A stretch of DNA of 64,000 nucleotides from Corticimicrobacter populi (GCF_003123725.1 NZ_QETA01000004.1:124001-188000); one strand, 5' to 3'. Shown: positions 26,602 to 36,970, counted from the first letter of the stretch. The notes: generated by a model from the sequence alone, not told the origin. Program-made: numbers and translations.

Positions 26602-27156
26602 TTAGTGCGCGGAGATATCCTGTCCGGCATGGAGGGAGGCGGCCGGGGCAGGCTGGCGGGCGTATTCGATCAGGTCGTGCAGGATGACCAGCGCACTCAG
26701 AATCGAAAAAGTCACGCCGGCACCGTAGAACAGGGTCATGGGGATACCGGTGGCAGGGGCCCCCACGCCTCGGTTGATCAGCATTTGCGACCAGCTGCCT
26801 GTCAGCAGCAGCAAGGTGATGCCCAGCATGATCAGGTGTGACAGCAGGCGCAGGGCTTTTTGCCAGCCAAAAGGCAGCCGGCTGGTCAGCATGTCGACGT
26901 GGATGTGAGCGCGCTCATGCAATACCAGCAGCGCGCCCATGAAGACCAGCCAGACAAACATCAGGCGCGAGACTTCTTCGGTGAAAAACAGGCTCGAATT
27001 GAACCCGTAGCGCAGGACCACATTGGCGAAAATCAGTGCCGTGATGGTGAGCATGCCGAGCACCACAATGTACTTGAGCGTCAGGAAGTAGTAACGTCTG
27101 GCCCGCGCGAGCGGTGTGCGCGGAGGATGGGAAGGGGAGCGGCTCATGGTTTGCAT
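26602..27156 (-). CDS. TRAP transporter small permease (DctQ family)
   Basis: Membrane protein of 184 residues with four helices; NVVLRYGFNSSLFFTEEVSRLMFVWLVFMGA (quoted in part) is the DctQ signature and HIHVDMLTSRLP follows the second helix. It is the first gene of the TRAP-hydrolase-aldolase operon. ATG 27156 and ATG 27147 are both possible; neither has a strong ribosome site. The promoter presumably lies in the AT-rich region 27157-27593. Confidence 0.88.
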   Translation of the reverse strand: MQTMSRSPSHPPRTPLARARRYYFLTLKYIVVLGMLTITALIFANVVLRYGFNSSLFFTEEVSRLMFVWLVFMGALLVLHERAHIHVDMLTSRLPFGWQKALRLLSHLIMLGITLLLLTGSWSQMLINRGVGAPATGIPMTLFYGAGVTFSILSALVILHDLIEYARQPAPAASLHAGQDISAH

Positions 27157-27593
27157 GCATCAGTTCAAAATGGTGTTCGGCCGATCCGCGCGGATGGCGA
27201 TGGATGGCGGATCGCACGGTCGGTGATCATTTCCTGGAAATACGATTTATACATACGTTATCGTATAAGTTGTGCATCTTCAATGCGTAGCAGAATGTGA
27301 AGGCGTGGGTGCTGCTGCGCCAAAGTTCGTCGAATTGGGTAGATTTTGTTGTTGGGGGTGAATAAAAGTACTTTTTTATTCAGTGTGTTATTTGTTTTTC
27401 CGCGGTATGTGCCCAGTTTTTCCAGGGAATTTGTAGGCGCAAGGGATGCCTGAGTGCTTAGGGAAAGTCCTAATAAATTTCAGGATTTGTTGTCGCACAT
27501 CGTATCTCTTGGTTGAGCGAAAGCGCTTATCGATAAGCACCTTTCGGTTGCCACAAGAGATTGTGTTTTTAAACGATGTCGGGTGACCCGCAA
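27157..27593. promoter_or_regulatory. gene-free AT-rich region with three palindromes
   Basis: No plausible gene in 437 bases. Palindromes: ATACG-TTAT-CGTAT (27253-27266), overlapped by TACGAT-N13-ATCGTA; TGAATAAAA-GTACTT-TTTTATTCA (27359-27382, 9-bp arms); and GCTTATCGATAAGC (27525-27538, perfect). The first is about 100 bases upstream of dctQ and may be an operator of the TRAP operon. The third lies beyond the stop of the efflux permease gene; no T-run follows it on the minus strand. No regulator gene is adjacent. Confidence 0.55.
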
Positions 27594-28730
27594 TCAGGCC
27601 ATCTGGCTGATCGTCCGGCGAAAGCGTCGTAGTGACAGGCTGAACAGCACGGTCCCGATTACCGCCAGCGCCAGGAATTGTGGCCAGACTACGGACAGGC
27701 CGGCACCCCGGTACAGGATGGCCTGGCCCAGGCTGACAAAGTGGGTGGTGGGGGCCAGCAGCATGATGTCCTGTACCAGTTGCGGCATGCTTTCGCGGGG
27801 GGTACTGCCGCCCGAGAGCATCTGCAGCGGCAGCAGCGTCAGTACCATCAGCAACGCGAACTGGGGCATGCTGCGTGCCAGGGTGGCCAGGTAGATGCCC
27901 ATCGATGTGGTGGCAAACAAAGACAGGGCTGCCCCTGCCAGGAACAGCAGTTGCGAGCCCTCGATGGGCACCTGCAGCAGGCCTCTTACCACCAGAAAGA
28001 GCGAAAGGGCTGTCGCCAGCAGTACCACCAGCCCCATCGACCAGATCTTGGCCAGCATGATTTCGGTAGGCGTGACCGGCATGACCAGCAGATGCTCCAC
28101 GGTACCGTGTTCGCGTTCGCGGATCAGGGCGGCCCCCGTGAGGATGATGGCCAGCATGGTCACGGCGTTGATGATTTGCATGACGCTGCCGAACCAGGCT
28201 TTTTCCAGATTGGGATTGAAGCGCGCGCGCAGCGCCAGCTCGACAGGCTGTGCGGTAGCGCCCCGGTAGCGCTGGATGAAACCGGCGATCTCGCCCTGCA
28301 CGATTTCCTGTACATAACCATTGCCGGTAAAGGCCTGGCTCATGCGCGTGGCATCGACATTGAGCTGGATCTCGGCAGTCCGGCCGGCCAGGATATCGCG
28401 CTGAAAGTTGGGCGGAATGTTCAGCACAAAGGTGTAGCGCCCGGCATCCAGTGCGGCATCGGCCTCACCAGGTTGCAGCATGGCGGGTGGATTGAACTGG
28501 GGCGGATAGAAGGCGGCGGCGATGCGCGACGACAGGGCGGAGTGATCCTCGTCGACGATGGCGATGGGCGCATGGTGCAGCGACTCGGGCAGCGCAGTGG
28601 CGGCCGAATAGACGGAGACCGTGAACAGGTACAGGATCAGCAGCAGCATGGCCGGATCACGCCACAGGCTCCAAAGCTCCTTGACGCCCAGCCGGTGGAT
28701 GTTTTTCAGGTGGCGCAGCATGTCAGGCAT
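27594..28730 (-). CDS. ABC-2 type efflux permease (YhhJ-like)
   Basis: Membrane protein of 378 residues: TM1 near 23-43, a large extracytoplasmic domain (about 45-180) and five more helices from about 185. Motifs include [44 protein letters not shown] and [14 protein letters not shown], typical of the YhhJ half of RbbA systems. It starts within the last 8 bases of the rbbA gene. It should pair with the permease part of RbbA to make the exporter channel. Confidence 0.88.
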   Translation of the reverse strand: MPDMLRHLKNIHRLGVKELWSLWRDPAMLLLILYLFTVSVYSAATALPESLHHAPIAIVDEDHSALSSRIAAAFYPPQFNPPAMLQPGEADAALDAGRYTFVLNIPPNFQRDILAGRTAEIQLNVDATRMSQAFTGNGYVQEIVQGEIAGFIQRYRGATAQPVELALRARFNPNLEKAWFGSVMQIINAVTMLAIILTGAALIREREHGTVEHLLVMPVTPTEIMLAKIWSMGLVVLLATALSLFLVVRGLLQVPIEGSQLLFLAGAALSLFATTSMGIYLATLARSMPQFALLMVLTLLPLQMLSGGSTPRESMPQLVQDIMLLAPTTHFVSLGQAILYRGAGLSVVWPQFLALAVIGTVLFSLSLRRFRRTISQMA

Positions 28731-31548
28731 CCTGTTTCTTCAGGAACAGCACGGCCAGCCCCATGATGACGGGTATCGACACGAGCAGGGGCCAGAAGGT
28801 CGGCATCAGGTCGCCCAGCCCGAGCGCCTTGCTGAAGACGCCCCGACTGATGGTGAACATATGGGTGGCAGGGTAGATTTCGCCGATTAGGCGACCGGCT
28901 CCCGACAGCGAGGGCACCGGGTCGATCAGGCCGGCGAACTGGGTGGCCGGGATGATGGTGCCGATCATGGCGATGAATACGGCAGCCACCTGGCTGCGGG
29001 TGATGGCCGATGCCAGCAGGCCCATGCCGGTCGTGCAGATGCAGAAGACCAGGGCCGCCAGTGTCAGCGTGGCGAAACTGCCCTTGATAGGCACGCCAAA
29101 GACAGTCACGGCCAGCAGGGTCATCGAGAAGAAATTGACCATGGCCAGTGCCAGGTAGGGCAGTTGCTTGCCCAGCAGGAATTCGGTGCGCGTGACCGGC
29201 GTGACGTACAGGTTGACGATGGAACCCAGCTCTTTTTCGCGCACGACGCCGAGTGCGGCCAGCATGGCCGGCAGCATGAGCAGCAGCATCGGGATCACTG
29301 CCGGTACCATGGCCGGCAGGCTGCGCACGTCCGGGTTGTAACGGTAGCGTGTTTCGATAGAGGCGAGCGTGGTGACGGGGATACCGGACTGGCGGGCCTG
29401 GTCGGCCAGCCACAGCCGGTGCATGCCTTGTACATAGCCTTTGACGGTCTCGGCGCGTTGCGGCATGGCACCATCGACCCAGGCACCAACCTGTACCGAC
29501 TCGCCGCGCTTGATGTCGCGCGCGAAGCCGGGCGGGATCTCTATGGCCAGTGTCAGCTCGCCGCTGCGCATGCGCCGGTCCAGATCGTCGTAGTCGCGGA
29601 TCGGGGGCCGTTCGACGAAGTAGCGGGAGCCAGAGATGTTCAGCGTGTAGTTCTGGCTGAGCGTGGTCTGGTCGCGATCAAGCACGGCATAGCTGAGGTC
29701 TTCCACATCCAGGGTGATGCCGAAGCCGATCACGAACATCAGGATGATGGAACCGGCCAGTGCCAGTGTGGCGCGTACCGGGTCACGCCGCAGTTCCAGC
29801 GCTTCGCGCCAGCTGTAGGCCAGCAGGCGTTGCAGGCTGAAGCGGGGCGGCCGGTGCGTGGCCTCGGGTGTGAGGCCCGGCGTTGCGGACGTGGTGCAGG
29901 CTGGCGAAGTGAGGCTATCGGCAGTCGGTTGCGCGGTGGGTACGGCAAGTGCAGCGCTTGTCTGCGCAGGCTGGCGGTTGGGTGTGTTCTCTGTGTTGCC
30001 CTGGCTTTCACCGCTGGCTTCGAGCAGATAGCCGATGAAGGCCTCTTCCAGAGAGGCCGCACCGCGTTTCTCCACCAGCCGCGCCGGCGTGTCGCTGTCG
30101 AGCACCTTGCCGGCGTGCATCATCGACATGCGGTCGCAGCGCGCTGCCTCGTTCATGAAGTGGGTGGAAATGAAGATCGTGACCTTGTCACGGCGCGACA
30201 GTTCGACAAGCAGTCGCCAGAAGTTGTCGCGTGCCACCGGGTCGACACCCGAAGTCGGCTCGTCCAGAATCAGCAGTTCGGGGCGGTGCACCATGGCCAC
30301 GGCCAGCGACAGGCGCTGGCGCATGCCCAACGGCAGGCTTTCCGGCAGGCTGTGGCGTACCTCGTCCAGGTCGAAGCGGCGGATCATGTCTTCGACGCGC
30401 GTCTCGATATCGGCCTCGGCAACATGGAACAGCCGGGCATGCAGGACCAGATTCTGCAGCACCGTCAGTTCGCCGTACAGCGAGAACGCCTGCGACATGT
30501 AGCCGACGCGACGACGCGTATCGAGATCGTGCGGGTCGACCTCGTGCCCGAACAGCCAGGCGCGGCCTTCGCTGGCGGGCAGCAGGCCGGTCAGCATTTT
30601 CATGGTGGTGGACTTGCCGCAGCCGTTGGACCCCAGGAAACCGAAAATCTCGCCGCGCCGGATACGGAAGCTGACGTGATCCACGGCCACGAACTTGCCG
30701 AACCGCATGGTCAGGTCCTGGGCCTCGATGGCGATATCTTCGTCATCAGCCGCCAGCGGGGGAATCTCGACGGGTCGGTAATCGCGGGTCTTGCTTTCGG
30801 GCAGCAGGCGGATGAACGCGCTCTCAAGCGACTGGCTGTCGGTTCGCGCAAGCAGCTCGGCGGGCGTGCCGGTCGCCAGCACTCGTCCTTCGTCCATGGC
30901 GACCAGCCAGTCGAAACGCTGTGCCTCGTCCATATAGGCAGTCGCCACGATCACACTCATGACCGGGCGCTGGCTCCGGATGCGGGCGATCAGATCCCAG
31001 AACTGGGCCCGTGCCAGTGGATCGACGCCGGTGGTGGGTTCATCGAGAATCAGCAGGTCAGGGTCGTGGATCAGTGCGCAGCACAGGCCGAGCTTTTGCT
31101 TCATGCCGCCCGACAATTTGCCGGCTGGCCTGTCCAGAAAAGGATGCAGGCCGGTGGCGCGGGTCAGGTCCTCGATGCGGCGTGTCTGCTCGGCAGCATC
31201 GTGACCGAACAGGCGTGCGAAAAAACGCAGGTTTTCTTCTACCGACAGCGTGGGATAGAGGTTCTTGCCCAGGCCCTGCGGCATGTAGGCGATGCGCGGG
31301 CAGACCGCTTCGCGATGGGCCCGGTCGGCCATGTCGCCGTCCAGTGCATGCACCGAGCCGGACTGTATGGCACGGGCACCGGCCACCAATGACAGCAGGC
31401 TGGACTTGCCTACGCCGTCCGGACCGATGATGCCGGTCATTCCGCCTGCCGGGATATCGAGATCAAGTCGGTCGAGCGCCAGCGTGTCACCGTAGCGCAG
31501 GCTGACGCCCTGCAGCCGGGCCACGCAGCGGTCGGGGGCGGCGCTCAT
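28723..31548 (-). CDS. rbbA: RbbA-type ABC transporter: two ATPase domains fused to a permease
   Basis: Protein of 941 residues. NBD1 (about 8-235): Walker A GPDGVGKS at 42-49, signature LSGGMKQKL, Walker [17 protein letters not shown]2 (about 275-500): Walker [10 protein letters not shown] at 306-314, altered signature LPLGMRQRL, Walker [14 protein letters not shown]. After a Ser/Thr/Ala/Pro-rich linker, an ABC-2 permease with six helices follows (about 585-941). The E. coli homologue is called ribosome-associated ATPase RbbA, but the genome context here (adaptor, outer-membrane factor) points to efflux. It is 3 bases after the adaptor gene. Confidence 0.9.
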   Translation of the reverse strand: MSAAPDRCVARLQGVSLRYGDTLALDRLDLDIPAGGMTGIIGPDGVGKSSLLSLVAGARAIQSGSVHALDGDMADRAHREAVCPRIAYMPQGLGKNLYPTLSVEENLRFFARLFGHDAAEQTRRIEDLTRATGLHPFLDRPAGKLSGGMKQKLGLCCALIHDPDLLILDEPTTGVDPLARAQFWDLIARIRSQRPVMSVIVATAYMDEAQRFDWLVAMDEGRVLATGTPAELLARTDSQSLESAFIRLLPESKTRDYRPVEIPPLAADDEDIAIEAQDLTMRFGKFVAVDHVSFRIRRGEIFGFLGSNGCGKSTTMKMLTGLLPASEGRAWLFGHEVDPHDLDTRRRVGYMSQAFSLYGELTVLQNLVLHARLFHVAEADIETRVEDMIRRFDLDEVRHSLPESLPLGMRQRLSLAVAMVHRPELLILDEPTSGVDPVARDNFWRLLVELSRRDKVTIFISTHFMNEAARCDRMSMMHAGKVLDSDTPARLVEKRGAASLEEAFIGYLLEASGESQGNTENTPNRQPAQTSAALAVPTAQPTADSLTSPACTTSATPGLTPEATHRPPRFSLQRLLAYSWREALELRRDPVRATLALAGSIILMFVIGFGITLDVEDLSYAVLDRDQTTLSQNYTLNISGSRYFVERPPIRDYDDLDRRMRSGELTLAIEIPPGFARDIKRGESVQVGAWVDGAMPQRAETVKGYVQGMHRLWLADQARQSGIPVTTLASIETRYRYNPDVRSLPAMVPAVIPMLLLMLPAMLAALGVVREKELGSIVNLYVTPVTRTEFLLGKQLPYLALAMVNFFSMTLLAVTVFGVPIKGSFATLTLAALVFCICTTGMGLLASAITRSQVAAVFIAMIGTIIPATQFAGLIDPVPSLSGAGRLIGEIYPATHMFTISRGVFSKALGLGDLMPTFWPLLVSIPVIMGLAVLFLKKQDA

Positions 31549-31551
31549 GCC

Positions 31552-32631
31552 TTACTCCGGCACCCGCACGGCCAGTGAGTCGGGCCACTGGGCATCGGCA
31601 TCCAGTTTGAGCCAGGCGACGCCGGGCAAGCCAGTCTTGACTTGGGCCAGGTGGCGACGCAGCAGGTCGGGATCGATCTGTGCCTTGACGCGGAACATCA
31701 GCTTCTGCCGTTCGCTGGCAGTTTCTACCGTTTTGGGTGTGAACTGCGCGGTACTGGAGACGAATGAAATTTTTGCCGGAATGACCAGGTGCGGCGCGGC
31801 GTCCAGCACCAGGCGTACGTCGGCACCCAGCGCAACCCTGCCGGCTGCCGTTTCGGGCAGGAAGAACGTCATGTAGACGTCGGACAGGTCAACCATGTTC
31901 AGCAATTTGCCTCCCGCACCCAGCACTTCGCCGGGCTGGGCCACACGGAATTGCACGCGGCCATCGCGGGGTGCCGTGAGTGTGCTGTCGGACAGGTCGG
32001 CATCGATGCGGGCCACGGTCGCCTGGGTGGCCTCGACCCTTGCCTGTGTGCCAGTCAATTGGGCGCGCGCCGCTTCGACGGCGGCCTGGGCGGCCACGAC
32101 CTGGGCACGTGCTGCTGTGAGGGCGGCTTCGGCACCCCGTACGCGGGCGCGGTCATCATCCAGCTCCTGTTGCGAGGCGGCACCTTCGACGGCCAGCGTC
32201 TCGGATCGCGCCAGACGGCGGCGGGCGGCCTCGTGTTCGGCCTGACGCTGCGCGACTACGGCCTGCGCTGCCGCGACGTCGCTTTCACGCAGGGCAATCT
32301 GGGCCTGGGCGGCGGCCACGGATTGCAGGGCTTCCTGCTGGCCGGCCACGGCCTCGTTGCGCTGTGCCTGCAGGGTGTCGATCTGCATCTGCGCCAGTGT
32401 CTGGCCCGCCTGCACGAAATCCCCCTCGTTGACCGTGATGTCCGAGACCCGTCCGGGCAGCTTGGTGGCAATGTCGATCTCGGTCGCTTCGATGCGGCCG
32501 TTGCCGCTCACAAAGCCTGAGCCGGGGCCGTCGTCGGCCAGGTATTGCCAGCCAAGTACGGCGGCCAGCGCCACCGCGACGATGGCAGCGCCGATGATGA
32601 GGTTCTTTTTCTGGGAGGCGGAAATGGCCAT
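31552..32631 (-). CDS. HlyD/EmrA-type periplasmic adaptor (YhiI-like)
   Basis: Membrane-fusion protein of 359 residues. An N-terminal signal anchor is at about 10-28, then a lipoyl half ([20 protein letters not shown]), a long Ala/Gln-rich coiled coil (about 75-210), the second lipoyl half ([19 protein letters not shown]) and a beta-barrel domain. It bridges the RbbA/permease complex to the outer-membrane factor encoded just upstream. Same operon, 9 bases after the NodT gene. Confidence 0.9.
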   Translation of the reverse strand: MAISASQKKNLIIGAAIVAVALAAVLGWQYLADDGPGSGFVSGNGRIEATEIDIATKLPGRVSDITVNEGDFVQAGQTLAQMQIDTLQAQRNEAVAGQQEALQSVAAAQAQIALRESDVAAAQAVVAQRQAEHEAARRRLARSETLAVEGAASQQELDDDRARVRGAEAALTAARAQVVAAQAAVEAARAQLTGTQARVEATQATVARIDADLSDSTLTAPRDGRVQFRVAQPGEVLGAGGKLLNMVDLSDVYMTFFLPETAAGRVALGADVRLVLDAAPHLVIPAKISFVSSTAQFTPKTVETASERQKLMFRVKAQIDPDLLRRHLAQVKTGLPGVAWLKLDADAQWPDSLAVRVPE

Positions 32632-32640
32632 GGCAAGATC

Positions 32641-34137
32641 TCAGGGCGTAACGGTGGAGGTCGGGGTGGTATCAGGGGTGACGCTGGCCGGCTGTGCAGT
32701 GGCGGCATCGCCGCCGAGTGCGGCGTAGAGTGTGACATGGCTGTCGAGCAGGCTGCTGCGGACCTGTGCCAATTGCTGCTGGGCGGTCAGCAGATCGCGT
32801 TGGGCGTCCAGTACTTCAAGATAGGATGCTGCTCCGCGGTCATAGCGCAACTGCGCCAGATGCGCGCGCCGGGTCTGGACTTCCAGGGCCTCACGCTGGA
32901 TGGCCAGGCGTTCTGCCAGCCACTGATGGGCCGACAGGGCATCGGCCACTTCCCTGAACGCGGTTTGAATGGTCTTCTCGTACTGGGCGACGGCAATATC
33001 GCTGCGGACTTCGGCCAGATCGAGATTGGCCCGCAGGCGGCCGCCGTCGAAGATTGGCAGCGAAATGGTCGGCAGGAATGACCAGGCCCGGCTGCCGGCA
33101 TCGAAGAGGCCATCGAGTTCTGCGCTGGCGGTGCCCCAGTTGCCGGTCAGCGAGATGCGTGGCAGGAAGGCCGCGCGCGCTGCGCCGATATTGGCTTGCG
33201 CGGCCGACAGGCGCTGCTCGGCGGCCATGATGTCGGGACGTCGCAGCAGCAGGTCGGCCGGCAGGCCGGCACGGATCGGTGGGAATACCAGGGCATCGTC
33301 CCAGCGTACCGGCGCGGTCAGGGCCGGATCGGCCGGCGCGCCCAGCAACAATGTCAGCGCGTGTGCCTGGGCGGCGCGGGCCTGCTCCAACTCGGCACTC
33401 AGGGCGCGGGCCTGGATCAGCAGGGTCTCGACCTGTGTCAGATCGAGGGCAGAGGCAGCCCCGACATCGTTGCGGCGCTTGAAAATGCGGTAGGACTGTT
33501 CGCGGCTGGTTGCCGTCTCGTGCGCCAGTGCGGCGCGTTCATCAAGATCACGCAATCCCAGCCAGGCGTGGGCAATCTCGGTGATCAGGCTCAACTGCAC
33601 GGCGCGCTGGGTGGTTTCGGTGGCGAGGTATTCGGCCAGGGCCGCATCGCTCAGACTGCGCACCCGGCCCCACAGATCGATTTCCCAACTGTTCAGGCCG
33701 ACATAGGCTTCGTAGTTGCCTCCCACGACCGACTGACCGCTCGGGTTCAGATCGCCTGGCGTACGGGCGCGGCCGCCCTGTCCTCCGACTGAAACACCGG
33801 GATAGAGGTCGGCGCGCTGAATTCCGTAGGCTGCGCGTGCCTCTTCGATACGCAACACGGCAATGCGCAGATCACGGTTGCTGTCGAGTGCAATATCGAT
33901 CAGTTGCCGCAGGGTAGGATCGGTGAAGTAATCCTGCCAGGCCGGCAGGGCAGTGCCCTGTCCGGCAGCCGCTGTTATGGCTGCCTGGCCAGTATCTGCG
34001 GGCCAGGTGTTCGATACCGGCAATGGCGGCCGGGGGGTATCGGGTACCAGTGGCGTGCAGCCTGCCAGAAGCAGAGCCAGCAGAGCCGGCATCAGCCTTC
34101 CTGATGCGGTCGGGTGCGGCAGCGGATCATCCGTCAT
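32641..34137 (-). CDS. outer-membrane efflux lipoprotein, NodT/OprM family
   Basis: Protein of 498 residues with a lipoprotein signal; the lipobox is LLAGC near residue 27. The body has two outer-membrane-efflux repeats: SWEIDLWGRVRSLSDAALAEY, AASALDLTQVETLLIQARA, LLRRPDIMAAEQRLSAAQANIG and SLPIFDGGRLRANLDLAE are typical. It forms the outer-membrane duct of the efflux system and is the first gene of the operon. No local regulator is present. The promoter should lie in 34138-34303. Confidence 0.9.
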   Translation of the reverse strand: MTDDPLPHPTASGRLMPALLALLLAGCTPLVPDTPRPPLPVSNTWPADTGQAAITAAAGQGTALPAWQDYFTDPTLRQLIDIALDSNRDLRIAVLRIEEARAAYGIQRADLYPGVSVGGQGGRARTPGDLNPSGQSVVGGNYEAYVGLNSWEIDLWGRVRSLSDAALAEYLATETTQRAVQLSLITEIAHAWLGLRDLDERAALAHETATSREQSYRIFKRRNDVGAASALDLTQVETLLIQARALSAELEQARAAQAHALTLLLGAPADPALTAPVRWDDALVFPPIRAGLPADLLLRRPDIMAAEQRLSAAQANIGAARAAFLPRISLTGNWGTASAELDGLFDAGSRAWSFLPTISLPIFDGGRLRANLDLAEVRSDIAVAQYEKTIQTAFREVADALSAHQWLAERLAIQREALEVQTRRAHLAQLRYDRGAASYLEVLDAQRDLLTAQQQLAQVRSSLLDSHVTLYAALGGDAATAQPASVTPDTTPTSTVTP

Positions 34138-34303
34138 GTGGCGTATCCCAGGGCAGAAAACGAAGCCCGGGCACCATCGAGGCGCGGGGCAGCCTGCCGG
34201 TTGTCATGTCGGCGGGCAGAGACCGCAGGCATGGCGACTGGCCTGATACCATTGTACACATTTGGGCTGCCTCGCCCTGCTGGGACGGGCCGCTCGGGGG
34301 GGC

Positions 34304-35263
34304 TCAGGCCTGGGGGCCCTGATGCCGTGCCGACAGATGAATGCCGGCAATCATGCAACGAACTGATCCCCCTGCCATTTCGATGGTGGAGACATCCAGC
34401 GGCAAGAGGCGTGCCGATCGCTCGATGCGCCGAAACTGATCCGGCGTGAGGCTGTCGTAGGCACGCTGCGACAGCGCCAGCACGCGCCCGTCGCGGCCCG
34501 ACAGTTCGATGGCATTGCCGGCGAACTCCTTGATCTGTGCAGTGTCGAGCGCAATCACATCACGCCCTGACTCGGTCAGCCGGTCACGTACCTCTCCAGC
34601 TCTGGCCGGATCGGTGAACGTGTCGAAGCCCACCAGGGCAAACTCGGTCGCCACGCACATCAGGACGTTGGTGTGGTAAATGGGGCGACCCGCTTCGTCG
34701 GCCGTATCGAATGCCATGGGTTCGAAATTGAAATGGGTGCTGAAGCGTTCCAGCGTGATCGGGTCCGCCCGGTTGGAACGGGCCGTATAGGCCACGCGGG
34801 CCAGATGGTCGAAGACCATGGCACCCGTGCCTTCAAGAAACAACCCGTCGGCCTCCAGGCCCGAATAGTCGATCACATCCTGGACACGGTATTCGCGCTT
34901 GAGCATTTCAATGATGTCGGCGCGCCGTTCCCGGCGGCGGCTTGGCGAGTACATGGGGTAAATGGCGATATGCCCGCCCGGATGGGTGGAAAACCAGTTG
35001 TTTGGGAATACGGAGTCGGGCGTGTCGTTTTCTCCGGTGTCCTCGAACAGGTGAACGCGGATGCCTTCGGCCTGCAGGCGTTGTGCCGCCGCGGTGACTT
35101 CCTCCCAGGCGGCGCGGGCCACTGCCTGTGCTGCCCGCTGTGCGGCGCTGCTCTGGAATGTATTGTCCGCTGCGGTTTCCGGATTGGGTGTGAAGGCATG
35201 CGGACGGATCATCACCACGGCCGATGGGGCCTGTATGGAACGCGTATGAGTCGATGTGTTCAT
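34304..35263 (-). CDS. ctlX: citrulline hydrolase CtlX-like amidinotransferase-fold protein
   Basis: Protein of 319 residues in the guanidino-modifying (arginine-deiminase-related) family. Candidate active-site segments: DSVFPNNWFSTHPGGHIAIYPM, FLEGTGAMVFDH, YHTNVLMCVAT (His) and GGSVRCMIAG near the C terminus (Cys). CtlX converts citrulline to ornithine, CO2 and ammonia. The pairing with ornithine cyclodeaminase 58 bases upstream and the nearby arginase fit this. I chose ATG 35263; the frame is open further upstream but overlaps the cyclodeaminase gene. A different guanidino substrate is possible. Confidence 0.8.
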   Translation of the reverse strand: MNTSTHTRSIQAPSAVVMIRPHAFTPNPETAADNTFQSSAAQRAAQAVARAAWEEVTAAAQRLQAEGIRVHLFEDTGENDTPDSVFPNNWFSTHPGGHIAIYPMYSPSRRRERRADIIEMLKREYRVQDVIDYSGLEADGLFLEGTGAMVFDHLARVAYTARSNRADPITLERFSTHFNFEPMAFDTADEAGRPIYHTNVLMCVATEFALVGFDTFTDPARAGEVRDRLTESGRDVIALDTAQIKEFAGNAIELSGRDGRVLALSQRAYDSLTPDQFRRIERSARLLPLDVSTIEMAGGSVRCMIAGIHLSARHQGPQA

Positions 35264-35321
35264 GTGGGCATCAAAAAGGCCGCCCGGCAGGCGGCATGAA
35301 GTCAGGTGCTGAGCAGGCCGG

Positions 35322-36383
35322 TCATGCGGCGTGGCGCAGTCGCTGGCGGTTGCGCGCGCTGCGGGTGAAGCGGAAGAGATCCTTGGGATCGTGGTCGTGG
35401 TCGCCGCCCCAGGGCACCAGTTCGACGGACTGCCCCATGTTGCGGGCCTCGGCCTGTTCGTTGACGTAGCGCAGCACGGCGTAGTCTTCCAGGGCGAAGC
35501 CGACCGAATCGAAGATGGTGATTTCGCCTGCCTCGCGGCGTCCGGGTGCGGAGCCTGCCAGGACCTGCCAGAGGTGTTCGACGGGGAAGTCGGCCGGCAG
35601 TTGCTGGATATCGCCTTCGATGCGGGTCTGCGGCTCGTACTCGACGAAGACGCGTCCGGCGCGCAGCACGTCGGCATGCAGCTCGGTCTTGCCGGGACAG
35701 TCGCCGCCGACGCCATTGATGTGCATGCCGGGTTCGATCATGTCGGGGGTGAGGATGGTGGCATAGGCCTTGTCGGCGGTGACGGTGGTGACGATGTCGG
35801 CACCGCGCACGGCCTCGGCGGTGGAACTGGCGCGGATGATGTTGAGGTCGGAGTACTCGGCCAGGTTGCGGATCAGTTTGTCGGTGGCGGCAGGGTCGAT
35901 GTCATAGGCGACGATCTCGCGGATGCCGAGATGCCTGTGGAAGGCCAGCGCTTGGAACTCGCTCTGTGCGCCATTGCCGATGAGTGCCATGCGGCGGGAG
36001 TCGGGGCGTGCCAGTGCGCGGGCGGCCATCAGCGAGGTGGCGGCAGTGCGCAGGGCGGTGGCGACGGTGAGTTCGGAGAGCAGGACGGGGTAGCCGGTCT
36101 GGACGTCGGCGAGGACGCCGAAGGCCATGACGGTATGCAGGCCGCGAGCGGTATTGCTGGGGTGGCCATTGACGTACTTGAAAGCGTAGCGGCTGGCGTT
36201 GGAGACGGGCATGAGTTCGATGACGCCGATCTCGGAGTGGTTGGCGACGCGGGCGGACTTGTCGAATTCGGGCCATCGGATGAAGTCGGCCTGTACGGTG
36301 TCGGCGAGTTCGCCGAGGAATGTGTCCACGCCGATGGTTTCGACCAGTTCGGACATGGTGGGTACGTCTATGAAGCGCGTCAT
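35322..36383 (-). CDS. ocd: ornithine cyclodeaminase
   Basis: NAD-dependent enzyme of 353 residues in the OCD/mu-crystallin family that converts ornithine to proline and ammonia. Motifs: FKYVNGHPSNTARGLHTVMA, LSELTVATALRTAATSLMAA, ALIGNGAQSEFQALAFH (Rossmann), VTTVTADKAYATILTPDMI and INGVGGDCPGKTELHADVL with the catalytic Asp region. The length (about 350) matches the longer bacterial OCD. ATG 36383 has AGGAG six bases before it. It is divergent from an Lrp regulator and probably heads an operon with ctlX. Confidence 0.9.
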   Translation of the reverse strand: MTRFIDVPTMSELVETIGVDTFLGELADTVQADFIRWPEFDKSARVANHSEIGVIELMPVSNASRYAFKYVNGHPSNTARGLHTVMAFGVLADVQTGYPVLLSELTVATALRTAATSLMAARALARPDSRRMALIGNGAQSEFQALAFHRHLGIREIVAYDIDPAATDKLIRNLAEYSDLNIIRASSTAEAVRGADIVTTVTADKAYATILTPDMIEPGMHINGVGGDCPGKTELHADVLRAGRVFVEYEPQTRIEGDIQQLPADFPVEHLWQVLAGSAPGRREAGEITIFDSVGFALEDYAVLRYVNEQAEARNMGQSVELVPWGGDHDHDPKDLFRFTRSARNRQRLRHAA

Positions 36384-36470
36384 GGGTGTCTCCTGATGGA
36401 TGTTGTCTGTAGCCAATGAAATGCCTGGACAGAGTCATTATCGAAGTCCTTGTCGCCATAATGAAGATCT

Positions 36471-36506
36471 CAATCTGTCATAAATATCGATGGTATTGGC
36501 AGATTG
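36471..36506. promoter_or_regulatory. inverted repeat between ocd and the Lrp gene
   Basis: CAATCTG (36471-36477) and CAGATTG (36500-36506) are perfect 7-bp arms. A further CATTAT/ATAATG pair lies at 36436-36463. The position between divergent ocd and lrp genes suggests an Lrp-type operator. Confidence 0.4.
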
Positions 36507-36547
36507 TTTTGTATGATTGCCATTTTGTTTTGTCTGTTGGGAAAATC

Positions 36548-36970
36548 ATGGACGATACCGACCGCGAACTGATTTCGATCCTGCGGGATAACGCCCGTAC
36601 ACCGGTAGTGGCGCTGGCCAAGCGCCTGAGAGTGGCCAGGGCGACGGTACAGAACCGGATCGCCCGGCTGGAACGGGAAGGCGTGATCGTGGGCTATACC
36701 GTCCGGCTGCGGCCGGATGCGATGGAGCATGGCATCCGGGCCATGACTAGCATCGAGATCAGCGGACACCATGCCGACGAGGTCATGCGGGCATTGCGTG
36801 GTCATCCCAACGTGACGGCCATCCACTCTACCAATGGCCGCTGGGACATGATGGCGGAGCTGCGCACGGATACGCTGGAAAGCTTCGACAAGGTGCTGAA
36901 CTCGATACGCTCGATTCCGCATATCGCCAATACGGAAACCAGCATCCTGCTGTCGACTTACAAGGTCTGA
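36548..36970 (+). CDS. Lrp/AsnC family regulator, likely of ornithine/arginine catabolism
   Basis: Small regulator of 140 residues. N-terminal winged helix (DRELISILRDNARTPVVALAK, recognition helix ARATVQNRIARLE) and C-terminal RAM domain (VTAIHSTNGRWDMMAELRTDTL). It lies between divergent ocd-ctlX and the rocF-lysP genes, so it probably controls one or both. ATG 36548 starts MDDTDRE, the usual Lrp beginning. The effector is unknown; ornithine or arginine is a guess from context. Confidence 0.88.
   Translation: MDDTDRELISILRDNARTPVVALAKRLRVARATVQNRIARLEREGVIVGYTVRLRPDAMEHGIRAMTSIEISGHHADEVMRALRGHPNVTAIHSTNGRWDMMAELRTDTLESFDKVLNSIRSIPHIANTETSILLSTYKV

Noticed and set aside
27525-27538. GCTTATCGATAAGC as a terminator of the efflux operon
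   Set aside because: No T-run follows on the minus strand and the stem is AT-rich; treated as a palindromic site instead.
29164-31392. 742-codon open frame on the plus strand opposite rbbA
   Set aside because: Same reason: it mirrors the codon bias of the real gene and has no recognisable domain.
35264-35716. N-terminal extension of the CtlX frame by 151 codons
   Set aside because: It would overlap the ocd gene almost entirely in another frame, and the family start is at 35263.
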